Assembly: GCA_040902925.1 (NCBI GenBank)
Contig: JBBDWJ010000044.1
Location: 1-49,137 of the forward strand
Direction of reading: 5' to 3'
Length of the DNA: 49,137 nt
Source of the DNA: JBBDWJ01 sp040902925
GTDB lineage: Bacteria > Acidobacteriota > Terriglobia > Bryobacterales > UBA6623
The position numbers and the translations under genes are program-made. This document shows positions 24,631 to 33,477 of this stretch, piece after piece. Under the pieces are notes generated by a model that saw only the letters and a list, made by a program, of their open reading frames with translations, had not been told where the DNA came from and made no database searches. Numbering within the stretch: the first letter of the stretch is position 1; each line of letters begins with the position of its first letter.

Positions 24631-25176
24631 ATGTACCGAACGTTTCGTTTTGCGCTTTTGTTGACGATGGTCGCCGCTTCCGCCTGGGCCGCTGGAGAGC
24701 TTTCGAAACGCCGCGCTCCCGGCTTCTCGCTTCCCGATTCGGACCTGAAGCAGCATGACTTGCAAGACTACCGCGGCAAAGTAGTGGTCGTGAATTTCAT
24801 GCGCACCGCCTGCCCGCATTGCGCGACTTTTTCCAAGGTCCTAGGACAGGTCGAGCAGAAGTACGGTGAAGCCGTACAGGTGATTTCCATTGTCAATCCT
24901 CCGGACAACCAAAAGACGGTTCAGCAATACCAAACCGCCAACGAGCTCTCCTCGCTGATGCTGTTCGACTGCGGCCAAGTGACGGCTTCCTATCTCAAGA
25001 TCACTCCGCAAAATCCGACCATTCACGTGCCCCACTTTTTCGTGATCGACGTCAACGGCATGATTCGCGAAGACCATGGCTACGACGAATCGGATCGCGA
25101 CATCTTTGAAGGCGCCGGCATCTTCAAAATCATCGACGAATACGTGCCTCGGCCGACGTTGGCTGAATCCCGCTAG
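24631..25176 (+). CDS. exported thioredoxin-fold protein (TlpA/AhpC-TSA type)
   Basis: A 181-residue periplasmic thiol protein. A signal peptide (about 1-21, ending AWAAG) leads to a TlpA-like domain with RAPGFSLPDSDLKQHDLQDY, the active-site CPHC at 61-64 in RTACPHCATF, and a cis-proline in IHVPHFFVIDVNG. TlpA-like proteins reduce disulfides, for instance during cytochrome c maturation; the partner here is unknown. The CPHC motif differs from the CPPC or CxPC of classic TlpA and is closer to DsbA-like centres. The ATG at 24631 sits just before the signal peptide. It follows the ABC permease gene by 75 bases. Confidence 0.85.
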   Translation: MYRTFRFALLLTMVAASAWAAGELSKRRAPGFSLPDSDLKQHDLQDYRGKVVVVNFMRTACPHCATFSKVLGQVEQKYGEAVQVISIVNPPDNQKTVQQYQTANELSSLMLFDCGQVTASYLKITPQNPTIHVPHFFVIDVNGMIREDHGYDESDRDIFEGAGIFKIIDEYVPRPTLAESR

Positions 25177-25266
25177 GCGCATTCGCGGTTAGCAGGGCCT
25201 TTCCACCCGGCGCGCCGGAATCGAAAAGGAGCGGTTTCCGCTGGTAGGACACGCAGTCCCGTTCGT

Positions 25267-25282
25267 GGGACGCAGCCGTCCC
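25267..25282. repeat. intergenic palindrome
   Basis: GGGACG, loop CAGC, CGTCCC: a perfect 6-bp arm palindrome between the thioredoxin-like gene and the first ADOP permease. A looser GGAC ... GTCC pair lies just upstream at about 25247. Confidence 0.45.
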
Positions 25283-25397
25283 GCATGCGGTCGAAGGGTG
25301 CCGGTATCCCATTCGAAATTCAACAGTTTACAGATGACGCGGCGTGGCCCTGGGAATGCACCCTGCTCCTGGATCGTCAGTCCCCCTTGGAGGCCAC

Positions 25398-27788
25398 ATG
25401 ACTTCGCTATGGCAAGACCTGCGTTACGCGATCCGCATGTTGCGGAGGTCGCCGGCGGCAACGGCGGCGGCGATATTGATGCTCGGGCTGGGGGTCGGCT
25501 CCGCCACGGCCATCTTCAGCATCGTGCATAGCGTGCTGGTGCGGCCTCTGCCGTGGCAGGATTCCGAGCGCATCATGACTGTTTGGGAAGTGGCTGAGGA
25601 CGGGCACCGCATGCGCGTCGCGACGCTCAACTACCGCGACTGGCGAGCCCAGGCTTCGACTCTCGAATTCATGACGGCGTTGGGCGGGATGCCTTCCACA
25701 TTGGCGAGCGGCGGCCGAACCGGGCGGGGCTACGCCGCGATGTTTTACGGTGATCCGCTCGAGGTGTTCGGCCTGAGCATGGCCGCCGGCCGCGCATTCA
25801 CCGAAGAGGAAAAGCTGGCCGGTTCCGCGGTGGCCGTGGTCTCCAACGGTCTGGCGAAACAGCTTTGGGACGATGCGGACAACGCTGTCGGCAAGAACCT
25901 TGACGCCGCTGGAATCAGCTTCACCGTCGTTGGCGTGATCGAGAAAGTGCCCGACGAGCGCACCGATGTATATTTCCCGATTGCCGCTTACTGGCGGACC
26001 GACAGCAGCACGCGCTCGGCGCACAACTGGCGAGTTCTGGCCCGGCTGCGTCCAGGTGTGACGGTCGAGGAAGCGCGCGCGGAAATGCAAACGATCGGGC
26101 AGCGCATCTACCGCCAGTACCCGGGCGAGACCAACGCCGTCAACGCTGACGTTTCGTCGCTGCTCGACAACACCGTGCAGGGCGTGCGCCCGGTGCTGCT
26201 GGCGTTGATGGCTGCGGGCGGCCTGCTGATTTTGATCGCCTGCGCCAACGTCGCCAACCTGCTGCTGGCGCAAGGGGTCGCCCGGCGCCGCGAGATCGCG
26301 ATTCGCCAAACGCTCGGCGCCAGCCGCCGGCGCATCGTGCGGCAGTTGCTTCTCGAAAGCGCCGTTCTAGGTCTGCTCGCCGGCGCCGCGGGGACCATCC
26401 TGGCGCAATGGAGCTTTGCGGGCCTGTTGAACATGATTCCCGGCGGTCTGCCTCGCAGGCCGGAAATCGCGATGGACGCAGCGTCGCTTGGTTTCTCGCT
26501 GCTGGTTTCGCTCGCTGCCGGCCTGCTGTTCGGCCTGGCGCCCGCTCTGCGCGCGGAACGCTCGCTCGGCCTTTCTCTGAAGGAATACGGGCGCACCTCG
26601 ACCGGCGGCGATGCCGGCTTGCGCAAAGCTTTTGTAGTTGGAGAATTCGCGCTGGCATTGGCGATGCTGATCTGCGCCGGCCTGTTGGCGAAGAGCTTCG
26701 TGCGCCTGCTGCAGGTCGATCCCGGCTTTCAGTACGCGCAGGTGTTGATGGCCGAGACCGAGTTGCCTGCCGTGGAGTACCCCGAGGACGAGGCTTTGCG
26801 CGCTTTCTGGCGCTCGCTGCTCGAGCGGTTAGCCAGCTTGCCCGATGTCGAGCACGCAGGTCTGGGCGGCAACGCACCTCTGGAAGGCTTTACGTCGAAC
26901 GGAACGTTCCACTTTCTCGACGAACCCGGCAGAGAGGGTTACGCCTGGTATGACCTAGCCACGGACGGCTACTTTCCGGCTCTCGGTATTCCCTTGCTAC
27001 GCGGCCGCCTTTTCGACGAAACCGACTTGCCCGACGGTCCTCAAGTCGCCCTTGTGAACGAGACGGCGGCACGGAGATTCTGGCCCGGCGGCGATCCCAT
27101 CGGAAAGCGCGTCGCTTGGCTCGGCATGGACAAGTATGGGCAGACGCCGCTGACGGTCGTGGGGGTCGTAGGCGACGCTCGCGATGAATCGGTGAGCCAG
27201 GAGGCTCATCCCGCGATCTACGTGAATTTCTTCCAGCGGCCCGACCGCGCCCGCGATGCCGACCTGGTCGTCAAGGCGCGCACCGACGTGGCGCGGCTGC
27301 CAGGGCTGCTGCGCGAGGAGTTCAAGACCGCCGATGCCTCGCTGCCCGTCCGCATGTCTACGATGGGCTCTTTGGTCGATAATTCCCTGGCGCAGCCGCG
27401 CTTTCAGATGCTGCTATTTGGGTTTTTCGCCATCTGTGCGATGTTGCTTTCCGTGGCGGGTTTGTTTTCGGCCATTGCCTACACCGTTAGCCGGCAGACC
27501 CGTGAGATCGGAATCCGGCTGGCGCTGGGCGCGACGCCGCAGTCGGTACGGCGCTACGTGCTGCGCAACGGCATGGGCATGACGCTGGCCGGCATGGGTA
27601 TCGGTCTCGTTCTCGCGCTGGGTGGCGGACGGCTTATCGCGGCGTTCCTGTTCGGCGTGCAGGTAAACGATTTTGCGGTCTTCGGCGGCGCCGCGCTGTT
27701 GCTGGCAGGCGCGGCTCTGCTGGCTTGCTACCTTCCGGCGCTACGGGCTTCGCGGGTCCACCCCATGCAAGCGTTGCGCTACGAATAG
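25398..27788 (+). CDS. ADOP-type MacB/FtsX permease 1
   Basis: A 796-residue membrane protein with two copies of the MacB periplasmic-core plus FtsX permease unit. The N-terminus SLWQDLRYAIRMLRRSPA with the first membrane segment (LMLGLGVGSATAIFSIV) is the ADOP hallmark. FtsX-like segments occur at about 275-430 (LLALMAAGGLLILIACANVA, RRREIAIRQTLGASRRRIVR) and at the C-terminus (about 680-796, REIGIRLALGATPQSVRRYV). ADOPs lack a dedicated ATPase gene nearby; their cargo is unknown. A strong GGAGG precedes the ATG at 25398. It lies 23 bases before the second copy. Confidence 0.93.
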   Translation: MTSLWQDLRYAIRMLRRSPAATAAAILMLGLGVGSATAIFSIVHSVLVRPLPWQDSERIMTVWEVAEDGHRMRVATLNYRDWRAQASTLEFMTALGGMPSTLASGGRTGRGYAAMFYGDPLEVFGLSMAAGRAFTEEEKLAGSAVAVVSNGLAKQLWDDADNAVGKNLDAAGISFTVVGVIEKVPDERTDVYFPIAAYWRTDSSTRSAHNWRVLARLRPGVTVEEARAEMQTIGQRIYRQYPGETNAVNADVSSLLDNTVQGVRPVLLALMAAGGLLILIACANVANLLLAQGVARRREIAIRQTLGASRRRIVRQLLLESAVLGLLAGAAGTILAQWSFAGLLNMIPGGLPRRPEIAMDAASLGFSLLVSLAAGLLFGLAPALRAERSLGLSLKEYGRTSTGGDAGLRKAFVVGEFALALAMLICAGLLAKSFVRLLQVDPGFQYAQVLMAETELPAVEYPEDEALRAFWRSLLERLASLPDVEHAGLGGNAPLEGFTSNGTFHFLDEPGREGYAWYDLATDGYFPALGIPLLRGRLFDETDLPDGPQVALVNETAARRFWPGGDPIGKRVAWLGMDKYGQTPLTVVGVVGDARDESVSQEAHPAIYVNFFQRPDRARDADLVVKARTDVARLPGLLREEFKTADASLPVRMSTMGSLVDNSLAQPRFQMLLFGFFAICAMLLSVAGLFSAIAYTVSRQTREIGIRLALGATPQSVRRYVLRNGMGMTLAGMGIGLVLALGGGRLIAAFLFGVQVNDFAVFGGAALLLAGAALLACYLPALRASRVHPMQALRYE

Positions 27789-27811
27789 ATGACGCGCGGC
27801 GAGGAGACACG

Positions 27812-30211
27812 ATGAATTTCTGGCAGGACGTTCGATTCACTCTCCGCATGCTGGCGAAGTCGCCCGGCTTCACGGTGGTGGTGTGCCTGACGCTGGCTCT
27901 CGGCATCGGGGCCAACACGGCGATCTTCAGCGTCGTCGACGCCGTGATGCTGCGGCCGTTCGCGTATCCTGAGCCCGAACGGCTGGTGATGGCCTGGGAA
28001 ACCAACCCGCCTCGCGACATCCACACCTTCACAAGCTCGATACCGAACTATCACTCATGGGTAGAGCAGCAATCGAGCCTTGAGGAACTCGGTGCATGGG
28101 AATTGCGCAGCGACAATCGCACTGATGGCGAAACCCCGGAGCGCATTCAGGGCGCGGTCGCCACCTCGGCCTTGTTCCGCGCACTCGGCGTCGCGCCCGC
28201 CGCCGGGCGCTTTTTCCTTCCGGAAGAGGATCAGCCGGCCAACCGCTTCGTCGCCGTGTTGGGGTACGAGTATTGGCGGCAGCATTTCGAGAGTAATCCG
28301 GGAGCGGTCGGCCAGACGCTGACGATCAATGGCGAAACGTATAGCGTGGTCGGAGTGGCGCCACCAATGCGGCCTCCGCTGCGCGCCGATGTCTGGCGGC
28401 CTCTGGGGGTCGCTCCGGGCGAAAGCGATCGTGGCAACCATTTCATCAACGTGGCCGGACGATTAAAACCGGGAAGAACGATGGCACAGGCGGAAGCCGA
28501 TCTTCAGACGATCGCAGCGCGGCTGCAACAGGAGTTCCCAGAAACCAACGAAGGCTGGAGCGTCCGCCTCGAAACGATGTACGACGCCGTCGTCAATGAC
28601 AACACCGAGCGGGCGCTGACGGTGCTGCTGTCCGCTGTCGGCCTGCTGCTGCTGATCGCCTGCGCGAACGTCGCGAACCTGCTGCTGGCTCGCTCGACGG
28701 GGCGCTATCGCGAGGTGGCGATTCGGCGCGCGTTGGGCGCCGGACGCGGGCGCATCGTCGGGCAGTTGCTGACGGAAAGCCTGCTGCTGGCCGTTGCCGG
28801 CGGCGCGGCGGGGATTCTTCTTGCTGTTTGGGGCGTGGAATTGTTGCGGACGCTTCCCGCTGACGTGCCAGGCCTGGCTGAAGCCCGGCTTGACGCCCGC
28901 GTGCTTCTCTTTGCGGTCGCGGTGTCGCTGTTAACCGGTGTCGTTTTTGGTCTCGCGCCCGCGCTTCAGACGGCTCGAGGTTCGGTCTACACGCATCTGA
29001 AAGAAGGCACGCGCAGCGCGTCGGCGTCGCTCGGACGGCAGCGCCTGCGCCAGTTCCTGGTAGCCGGTGAGATCGCCCTCGCGCTCGTGTTGCTGACAGG
29101 CGCGGGCCTGTTGCTGCGCAGCTTTGAACGCTTGCAGCAGGTGCAGCTTGGGTTCAACTCCGAACGTGTGCTGACGGCCAAATTGGGCCTCTACGATGCA
29201 CGATACCAGCCGTTCAGCAGCTACGTCAGCTTCTTTGATCGCTTGCTTGGGGATCTCGCTCCGATCCCGGGAGTCGCCGCGGCGGGAATGATCAGCTCGG
29301 CTCCTTTCGACGGTTCCAGTACCAGCATGCACGTGCGGCTCGAGCAGGATGCGGGCCAGCCGACGGCGGCGGGCGTTCAAACGCTGTGGCGTGTGGTCGG
29401 CGGAGAATACTTCCGCGCCGTGCAGATCCCGCTGCTCCGAGGCAGACTTTTCACGGAGCAGGATGACGACAGCGCATCCCGCCTGACCATCATCAGCAAC
29501 AACCTGGCCGGCCGCCTGTGGCCGGGGCAGGATCCGATCGGAAGGTCGATGCTGGTCGGCGACGGCCGCCGGCCCTATCAGATCATCGGCGTCGTGGGCG
29601 ACGCGCGGGTGCGTCAGCTCGCCAGCGCGCCCGAGCCGACGATGTATTTCCACTACCGGCAGTTTGGCTGGCGCACCATGACGCTGGCTCTACGGACCAA
29701 CGGCGACCCCCAGAACCTGGCCGCTGCCGTCCGCTCCAAAGTCGCCGAGATCGACGCAGGGCAGCCCGTTTTCGAGGTCCGTACCATGCAGGATCTCGTT
29801 GGACAAGCTTCCGCGCAGCCGCGCATGAACACGGCGCTGCTGGGGTTGTTTGCCCTACTGGCGTTGTTGTTGGCTGCGGTTGGCATCTACGGCGTGATGA
29901 GCTATGCCGTCGAGCAGCGCACCAACGAAATCGGATTGCGCGTGGCATTAGGCGCGCAAAGGGCTGACGTCCTGCGGCTGATTGTCGGGCAAAGCTTGTG
30001 GGTCGTCGGCGCGGGTGTCTGCGTTGGACTCATCGGGGCGATGGCAGCGACTCGCGTGCTCGGCAGTCTGCTGTTTGAAACTTCCGCCACCGATCCCGTG
30101 ACGTTTTTGGGCGTGGTGCTCACACTGGCTCTCGTTGCGGCGATGTCATGCTACGTGCCGGCGCGCCGCGCGATCAAAGTCGATCCGATGATGGCGCTGC
30201 GGCACGAGTGA
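27812..30211 (+). CDS. ADOP-type MacB/FtsX permease 2
   Basis: A 799-residue relative of the preceding protein, starting FWQDVRFTLRMLAKSPGF with the membrane segment CLTLALGIGANTAIFSVV. The two permease units show AVGLLLLIACANVANLLLA with YREVAIRRALGAGRGRIVGQ, and near the C-terminus EQRTNEIGLRVALGAQRADVL. The two genes are clearly homologous but quite diverged, so this is not a recent duplication. Starts at 27812 after GGAG. Together they probably form or belong to a tripartite-like export or envelope-stress system; no membrane-fusion gene is nearby. Confidence 0.93.
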   Translation: MNFWQDVRFTLRMLAKSPGFTVVVCLTLALGIGANTAIFSVVDAVMLRPFAYPEPERLVMAWETNPPRDIHTFTSSIPNYHSWVEQQSSLEELGAWELRSDNRTDGETPERIQGAVATSALFRALGVAPAAGRFFLPEEDQPANRFVAVLGYEYWRQHFESNPGAVGQTLTINGETYSVVGVAPPMRPPLRADVWRPLGVAPGESDRGNHFINVAGRLKPGRTMAQAEADLQTIAARLQQEFPETNEGWSVRLETMYDAVVNDNTERALTVLLSAVGLLLLIACANVANLLLARSTGRYREVAIRRALGAGRGRIVGQLLTESLLLAVAGGAAGILLAVWGVELLRTLPADVPGLAEARLDARVLLFAVAVSLLTGVVFGLAPALQTARGSVYTHLKEGTRSASASLGRQRLRQFLVAGEIALALVLLTGAGLLLRSFERLQQVQLGFNSERVLTAKLGLYDARYQPFSSYVSFFDRLLGDLAPIPGVAAAGMISSAPFDGSSTSMHVRLEQDAGQPTAAGVQTLWRVVGGEYFRAVQIPLLRGRLFTEQDDDSASRLTIISNNLAGRLWPGQDPIGRSMLVGDGRRPYQIIGVVGDARVRQLASAPEPTMYFHYRQFGWRTMTLALRTNGDPQNLAAAVRSKVAEIDAGQPVFEVRTMQDLVGQASAQPRMNTALLGLFALLALLLAAVGIYGVMSYAVEQRTNEIGLRVALGAQRADVLRLIVGQSLWVVGAGVCVGLIGAMAATRVLGSLLFETSATDPVTFLGVVLTLALVAAMSCYVPARRAIKVDPMMALRHE

Positions 30212-30451
30212 CCAGCCTCACGGCGGCACTCGTGGATGACTTTCGCTCTTCGGATTCCCCAATATCGATGGACGGGCGTGCATGGGGTGGACCCAGCCAA
30301 ACGCACCTTTGCAGCGCGCTCTGCCGCAATACAGGTCAAAAACCACTTTTTCTTGAAGCGTTCCGATTCCTAAAGCCACTGGGCCGTTCACGCATCGAAA
30401 TATGCGCCGCGGCGAGTGATCCGTTTGACAGCCCTGAGTTGCTCTGAGACC

Positions 30452-30892
30452 ATGACACAAATGGCGCAGGCTAAAGTTGGAGACAAGGTCTCCGTTCACT
30501 ACACGGGCAAACTCGAAGACGGGACGGTGTTTGATTCCTCGGATGGGCGAGAGCCTTTGGAGTTTGAGATCGGCACTAGTTCGGTGATTCCGGGTTTCGA
30601 GCACGCTGTTGTCGGCATGGCGCCGGGCGAATCGAAAACCGCCACGGTACCCGCCGAGCAAGCCTACGGCCGCCGAGAGGACGAGAAGGTCGTGGAGGTC
30701 GAGCGGGAACATTTGCCGCCGGATCTCGAGTTGCGTGTGGGTCAGCGGCTTAAGCTCACCGATGAGCAGCAAAACGCGACCTACGTAACGGTCACCGAGA
30801 TGAATGACGCCTTGGTGAAGCTCGACGCCAACCATCCGCTGGCCGGTCAGGACCTCGTTTTCGATATCGAGCTCGTGGAGATCGGAGCCTGA
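30452..30892 (+). CDS. FKBP-type peptidyl-prolyl isomerase (SlyD-like)
   Basis: A 146-residue folding helper. The FKBP domain shows VSVHYTGKLEDGTVFDSS, GTSSVIPGFEHAVVGMAPGE and EQAYGRRED. The following part (VEREHLPPDLELRVGQRL ... ANHPLAGQDLVFDIELVEI) matches the insert-in-flap domain of SlyD-type enzymes. The His-rich metal tail of E. coli SlyD is absent. No signal peptide, so cytoplasmic. The start could be the ATG at 30452 or the one at 30461; 30452 is kept. A 15-bp tandem duplication lies just after its stop codon. Confidence 0.92.
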   Translation: MTQMAQAKVGDKVSVHYTGKLEDGTVFDSSDGREPLEFEIGTSSVIPGFEHAVVGMAPGESKTATVPAEQAYGRREDEKVVEVEREHLPPDLELRVGQRLKLTDEQQNATYVTVTEMNDALVKLDANHPLAGQDLVFDIELVEIGA

Positions 30893-30900
30893 GGGGCGGC

Positions 30901-30930
30901 GCCGGTTTGCACAGGGCCGGTTTGCACAGG
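30901..30930. repeat. 15-bp tandem duplication after the FKBP gene
   Basis: GCCGGTTTGCACAGG occurs twice, head to tail and without mismatch, starting eight bases after the stop codon. Confidence 0.85.
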
Positions 30931-31103
30931 GCCGCCGCCGCACGGATCGGGGCGCACTCTTAGTTACTCCGCGTTTCAGCCACTCCACTTATTACGTACA
31001 GCGCACGGCGACTTCCCGCGAACAAGAACTGACGGCATGGACTCTTGCACAACCCGCGGTCCAAGCTCTTGCGCCGTGCTCGCCGCTCAGTTCGTTCCCA
31101 TCC

Positions 31104-31700
31104 TCACTTCACGGCTGTGATCGTCTTGACGATGTCGAGATAGAGATTGTCGACCTCGCGAACGGTGAAGCCTGCCTTGGCGACATTGGCTACCGTGGGC
31201 CGGTTGAGTTCCGGCCCGCTTAAGCGGCTAATCGGGGTCATCAGGTGCAGCATCATGCTGAACGGAAACCAGCGGCTGCCGGTGTGCTCGAACATGCGCA
31301 GCTCTCCGCCCGGCTTGAGAGCGCGATGGAGGCGGCGCAGGCCGTTGACGGGGTCGGGGACTGAACAAAATGTGCAGGCAGTAAAGACCTGATCGAACGC
31401 TTCCTCGGCATCGAGCTCGTGAACGTCCAACAGGCGCAACTCAATCCGTCCCTTGTAGGCCGCCGCGCGAGGCCGCGCCCGCTCGATCATTTCGGGGCTG
31501 ATGTCGAGGGCAACGATATCTTGGCCAGGCGGAAAAAACTGAAAATCCAGGCCTGTCCCTATCGCCAGGAATAGAACGTTTCCGCGCATCGGTGCAAAGA
31601 ATTTTTGCTTCGCCTCGGCCCAACGTTTCTCGGCTCCGGCCGAGAACAGATCGTAGCGGCCGGCGGCGCGATCCCATTTTTGGCTGGTTAGCGCGTCCAT
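31104..31700 (-). CDS. class I SAM-dependent methyltransferase (UbiE/PmtA-like)
   Basis: A 198-residue methyltransferase beginning QKWDRAAGRYDLFS, with motif I LFLAIGTGLDFQFFPPG, the acidic IVALDISPEMIERAR, and LKPGGELRMFEHTG. The pattern resembles UbiE/COQ5 relatives and phospholipid N-methyltransferases (PmtA). The substrate is not determined. AGGAA lies six bases before the ATG. It overlaps by 13 bases the end of the membrane-protein gene, so they are co-transcribed. Confidence 0.85.
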   Translation of the reverse strand: MDALTSQKWDRAAGRYDLFSAGAEKRWAEAKQKFFAPMRGNVLFLAIGTGLDFQFFPPGQDIVALDISPEMIERARPRAAAYKGRIELRLLDVHELDAEEAFDQVFTACTFCSVPDPVNGLRRLHRALKPGGELRMFEHTGSRWFPFSMMLHLMTPISRLSGPELNRPTVANVAKAGFTVREVDNLYLDIVKTITAVK

Positions 31701-32071
31701 TGGCGTTCCTTGCCTCGCAACGCAGCGTTCAGAATGTAGGTGCCAGCCAAAACCAGCAGGCCGATGGCCGCTCCGATTTTCGCGGCTTGCAGTGGATCGA
31801 GCGGCTCCATCGCAGCCGACATTGGCAGCGCCATGCCGGCCACCATTGCCGTCAGCATTAGCGGGGCCATCAGCTCAAAGGCGCCGTAGAGTATGCCGAG
31901 CAGCGCACCAAAGATTGCGGACAACAACATGCTCGCGAACATTCCTACGACCATCGCCGCGAGCATCGGCCATCGATCGTTGAAGCAGAATGCCGCTAGA
32001 GCGCCTACAATCGCGCCGAGCAAAGTGTTTGAGAGAATGTCGCCGAACAGGAAGTAGAGCCGGGTCTCCAT
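31688..32071 (-). CDS. small membrane protein of unknown function
   Basis: A 127-residue protein with about four membrane segments: ILSNTLLGAIVGALAAFCF, MLAAMVVGMFASMLLSAIF, LMLTAMVAGMALPMSA and IGAAIGLLVLAGTYIL. It is methionine- and alanine-rich and matches no family I recognise. Its end overlaps the following methyltransferase gene by 13 bases. No Shine-Dalgarno precedes the ATG, but a TACTAT box lies ten bases before it. Confidence 0.7.
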   Translation of the reverse strand: METRLYFLFGDILSNTLLGAIVGALAAFCFNDRWPMLAAMVVGMFASMLLSAIFGALLGILYGAFELMAPLMLTAMVAGMALPMSAAMEPLDPLQAAKIGAAIGLLVLAGTYILNAALRGKERQWTR

Positions 32072-32081
32072 GCGATCTTAG

Positions 32082-32087
32082 ATAGTA
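32082..32087 (-). promoter_or_regulatory. -10 box close to the membrane-protein start
   Basis: On the minus strand TACTAT, preceded by GC, lies ten bases before the ATG at 32071. The -35 match is poor. It suggests a nearly leaderless transcript for the membrane protein and methyltransferase pair. Confidence 0.3.
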
Positions 32088-32233
32088 GCAGCGGGATCGG
32101 TTCCTGCGGAGTGGGTTCCCGGAAGTAGGTTGCTGGGGAGCGGCTTTGATGGGGAGGGGCCGGCCGGACTTATGGAGCAGGACGCGGCAAAGCACAGACG
32201 GACCAAAGTGCATTCTCGCCGCTTGACGGCGAT

Positions 32234-32285
32234 GGACAGGCAAGATTGCCTGTCCCACCGGGATGGACAGGCAGGATTTCCTGTC
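32234..32285. repeat. two adjacent intergenic palindromes
   Basis: GGACAGGCAA, spacer GA, TTGCCTGTCC (32234-32255) is perfect with 10-bp arms. It is followed by CACCGGGAT and a second, decayed copy with arms GACAGG and CCTGTC (32266-32285). This is the largest member of the palindrome family in the window. Confidence 0.7.
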
Positions 32286-32303
32286 TTCACTGCGCTCAGC
32301 CAG

Positions 32304-33386
32304 CTATGTCAACCAATGGTCTCGATGCTGCGTGACGAACGAATCGTCGTTGAGGTGAGGATAAGCCGCGTAGACTCGGTCGATTTCCTCGAGCTGTCCG
32401 GGCGATAGGGTCTCTTTGGGGTCGAGACACCAGATGCCTTCGAGCAGGCCCTGGCGGCGCAAGACTTCGTGAAGGCCCGCGATGCAACCGGCAAACGCGT
32501 GAGCCGGGTCGAAGAACGCGGCGTTGGAATCAGTCACCTGCGCGCCCAGCGTGAGCATGCGCGGCGGTATCGGTACGCGCTGCTGCTCGAGAATGCGCTG
32601 GCATTCCAGCAACTGCTCGGCGGCTCGGCGGGTCCAGACAGCCCAATGGCCGAGCAAGCCCCCGACAATGCGGACCGGCTTCGAGGATTTCTTGTCGTCG
32701 AACCGGAACCTGGTCAGCAGATCGGCAATGATGTTGTCGTCGTTGCCGGTGTAGAGAGCGATTTCTTTCTCCCGGCCGGACTCGACCACGGCACGTACGA
32801 CATCGAGGGTTTGGTAGCGGTTGAACGGAGCCATCTTGATCGCGACAACGTTCTCGATCTCCGCAAACTGCCGCCAGAAATCGAAGTCAAGAACGCGCCC
32901 GCCCACCGACGGCTGCAAGTAGAAGCCCATCAGCGGAATCACTTCAGAAACAGCGCGGGCGTGATCGAGTAGCTTCTTGATGGGGGCCGTCGAAAGAGCG
33001 CCGAGACTCAGCAGACCGATGTGGTAGCCCAGATCGGAGGCGAGCCCCGCCTCAGCGGTCGCTTGCCGCGTGTCACCGCAAATGCCGGCGATCCGAATGA
33101 TCAGTGGGCGTTTCTTCGGCTGATGAGCCGTGATCGTTTCCGACGCCAGCTCAAGCACGGGCCGCAACAATCCGACCTTGGGGTCACGAATTGCAAACTG
33201 CGTTGTGTGGACGCCTACCGCCACGCCATCCGCGCCGGCCGCCATGTAGTAGCGGGTCAGCGCGCGTTGGCGGCGCTCATCGAGTTTACGCGCGCGGTTG
33301 AGCGCCAGCGGATGGGCCGGAATCACGCCGCCCTTGCGCAGCGTCTCCTGAATTTCTTTGGGCGGTAGGGGCGGGCGTTTTGGCAT
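32304..33386 (-). CDS. DHDPS-family lyase/aldolase
   Basis: A 360-residue TIM-barrel protein of the dihydrodipicolinate synthase / N-acetylneuraminate lyase superfamily. The family's Schiff-base Lys is probably Lys184 in NVVAIKMAPF, and the catalytic Tyr is in LMGFYLQPSVGG (Tyr156). The N-terminal PAHPLALNRARKLDERRQRA differs from true DapA. It is therefore more likely a catabolic sugar-acid or keto-acid lyase than a lysine enzyme. Start at 33386 (MPKRPPLPPKEI) is preferred; starts at 33503 or 33533 would add a non-conserved tail and overlap the upstream gene. It follows the SDR gene in the same direction. Confidence 0.8.
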   Translation of the reverse strand: MPKRPPLPPKEIQETLRKGGVIPAHPLALNRARKLDERRQRALTRYYMAAGADGVAVGVHTTQFAIRDPKVGLLRPVLELASETITAHQPKKRPLIIRIAGICGDTRQATAEAGLASDLGYHIGLLSLGALSTAPIKKLLDHARAVSEVIPLMGFYLQPSVGGRVLDFDFWRQFAEIENVVAIKMAPFNRYQTLDVVRAVVESGREKEIALYTGNDDNIIADLLTRFRFDDKKSSKPVRIVGGLLGHWAVWTRRAAEQLLECQRILEQQRVPIPPRMLTLGAQVTDSNAAFFDPAHAFAGCIAGLHEVLRRQGLLEGIWCLDPKETLSPGQLEEIDRVYAAYPHLNDDSFVTQHRDHWLT

Positions 33387-33477
33387 AAACGATTCGGATT
33401 TTGCGTGCTCTCGAACTCGTGCTAGGTTTGCGGTGGGCTTCGCGGAAGGCGGACTCTTCGATCCGCCGAAGCGAGTC

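Noticed and set aside
25398..30211. Recent tandem duplication of ADOP genes
   Set aside because: The two proteins share architecture but differ along most of their length, so they are diverged paralogs, a normal ADOP arrangement.
30425..30430. Perfect TTGACA upstream of the FKBP gene
   Set aside because: At 17-18 bases downstream there is only GACCAT, which overlaps the start codon; not a credible promoter.
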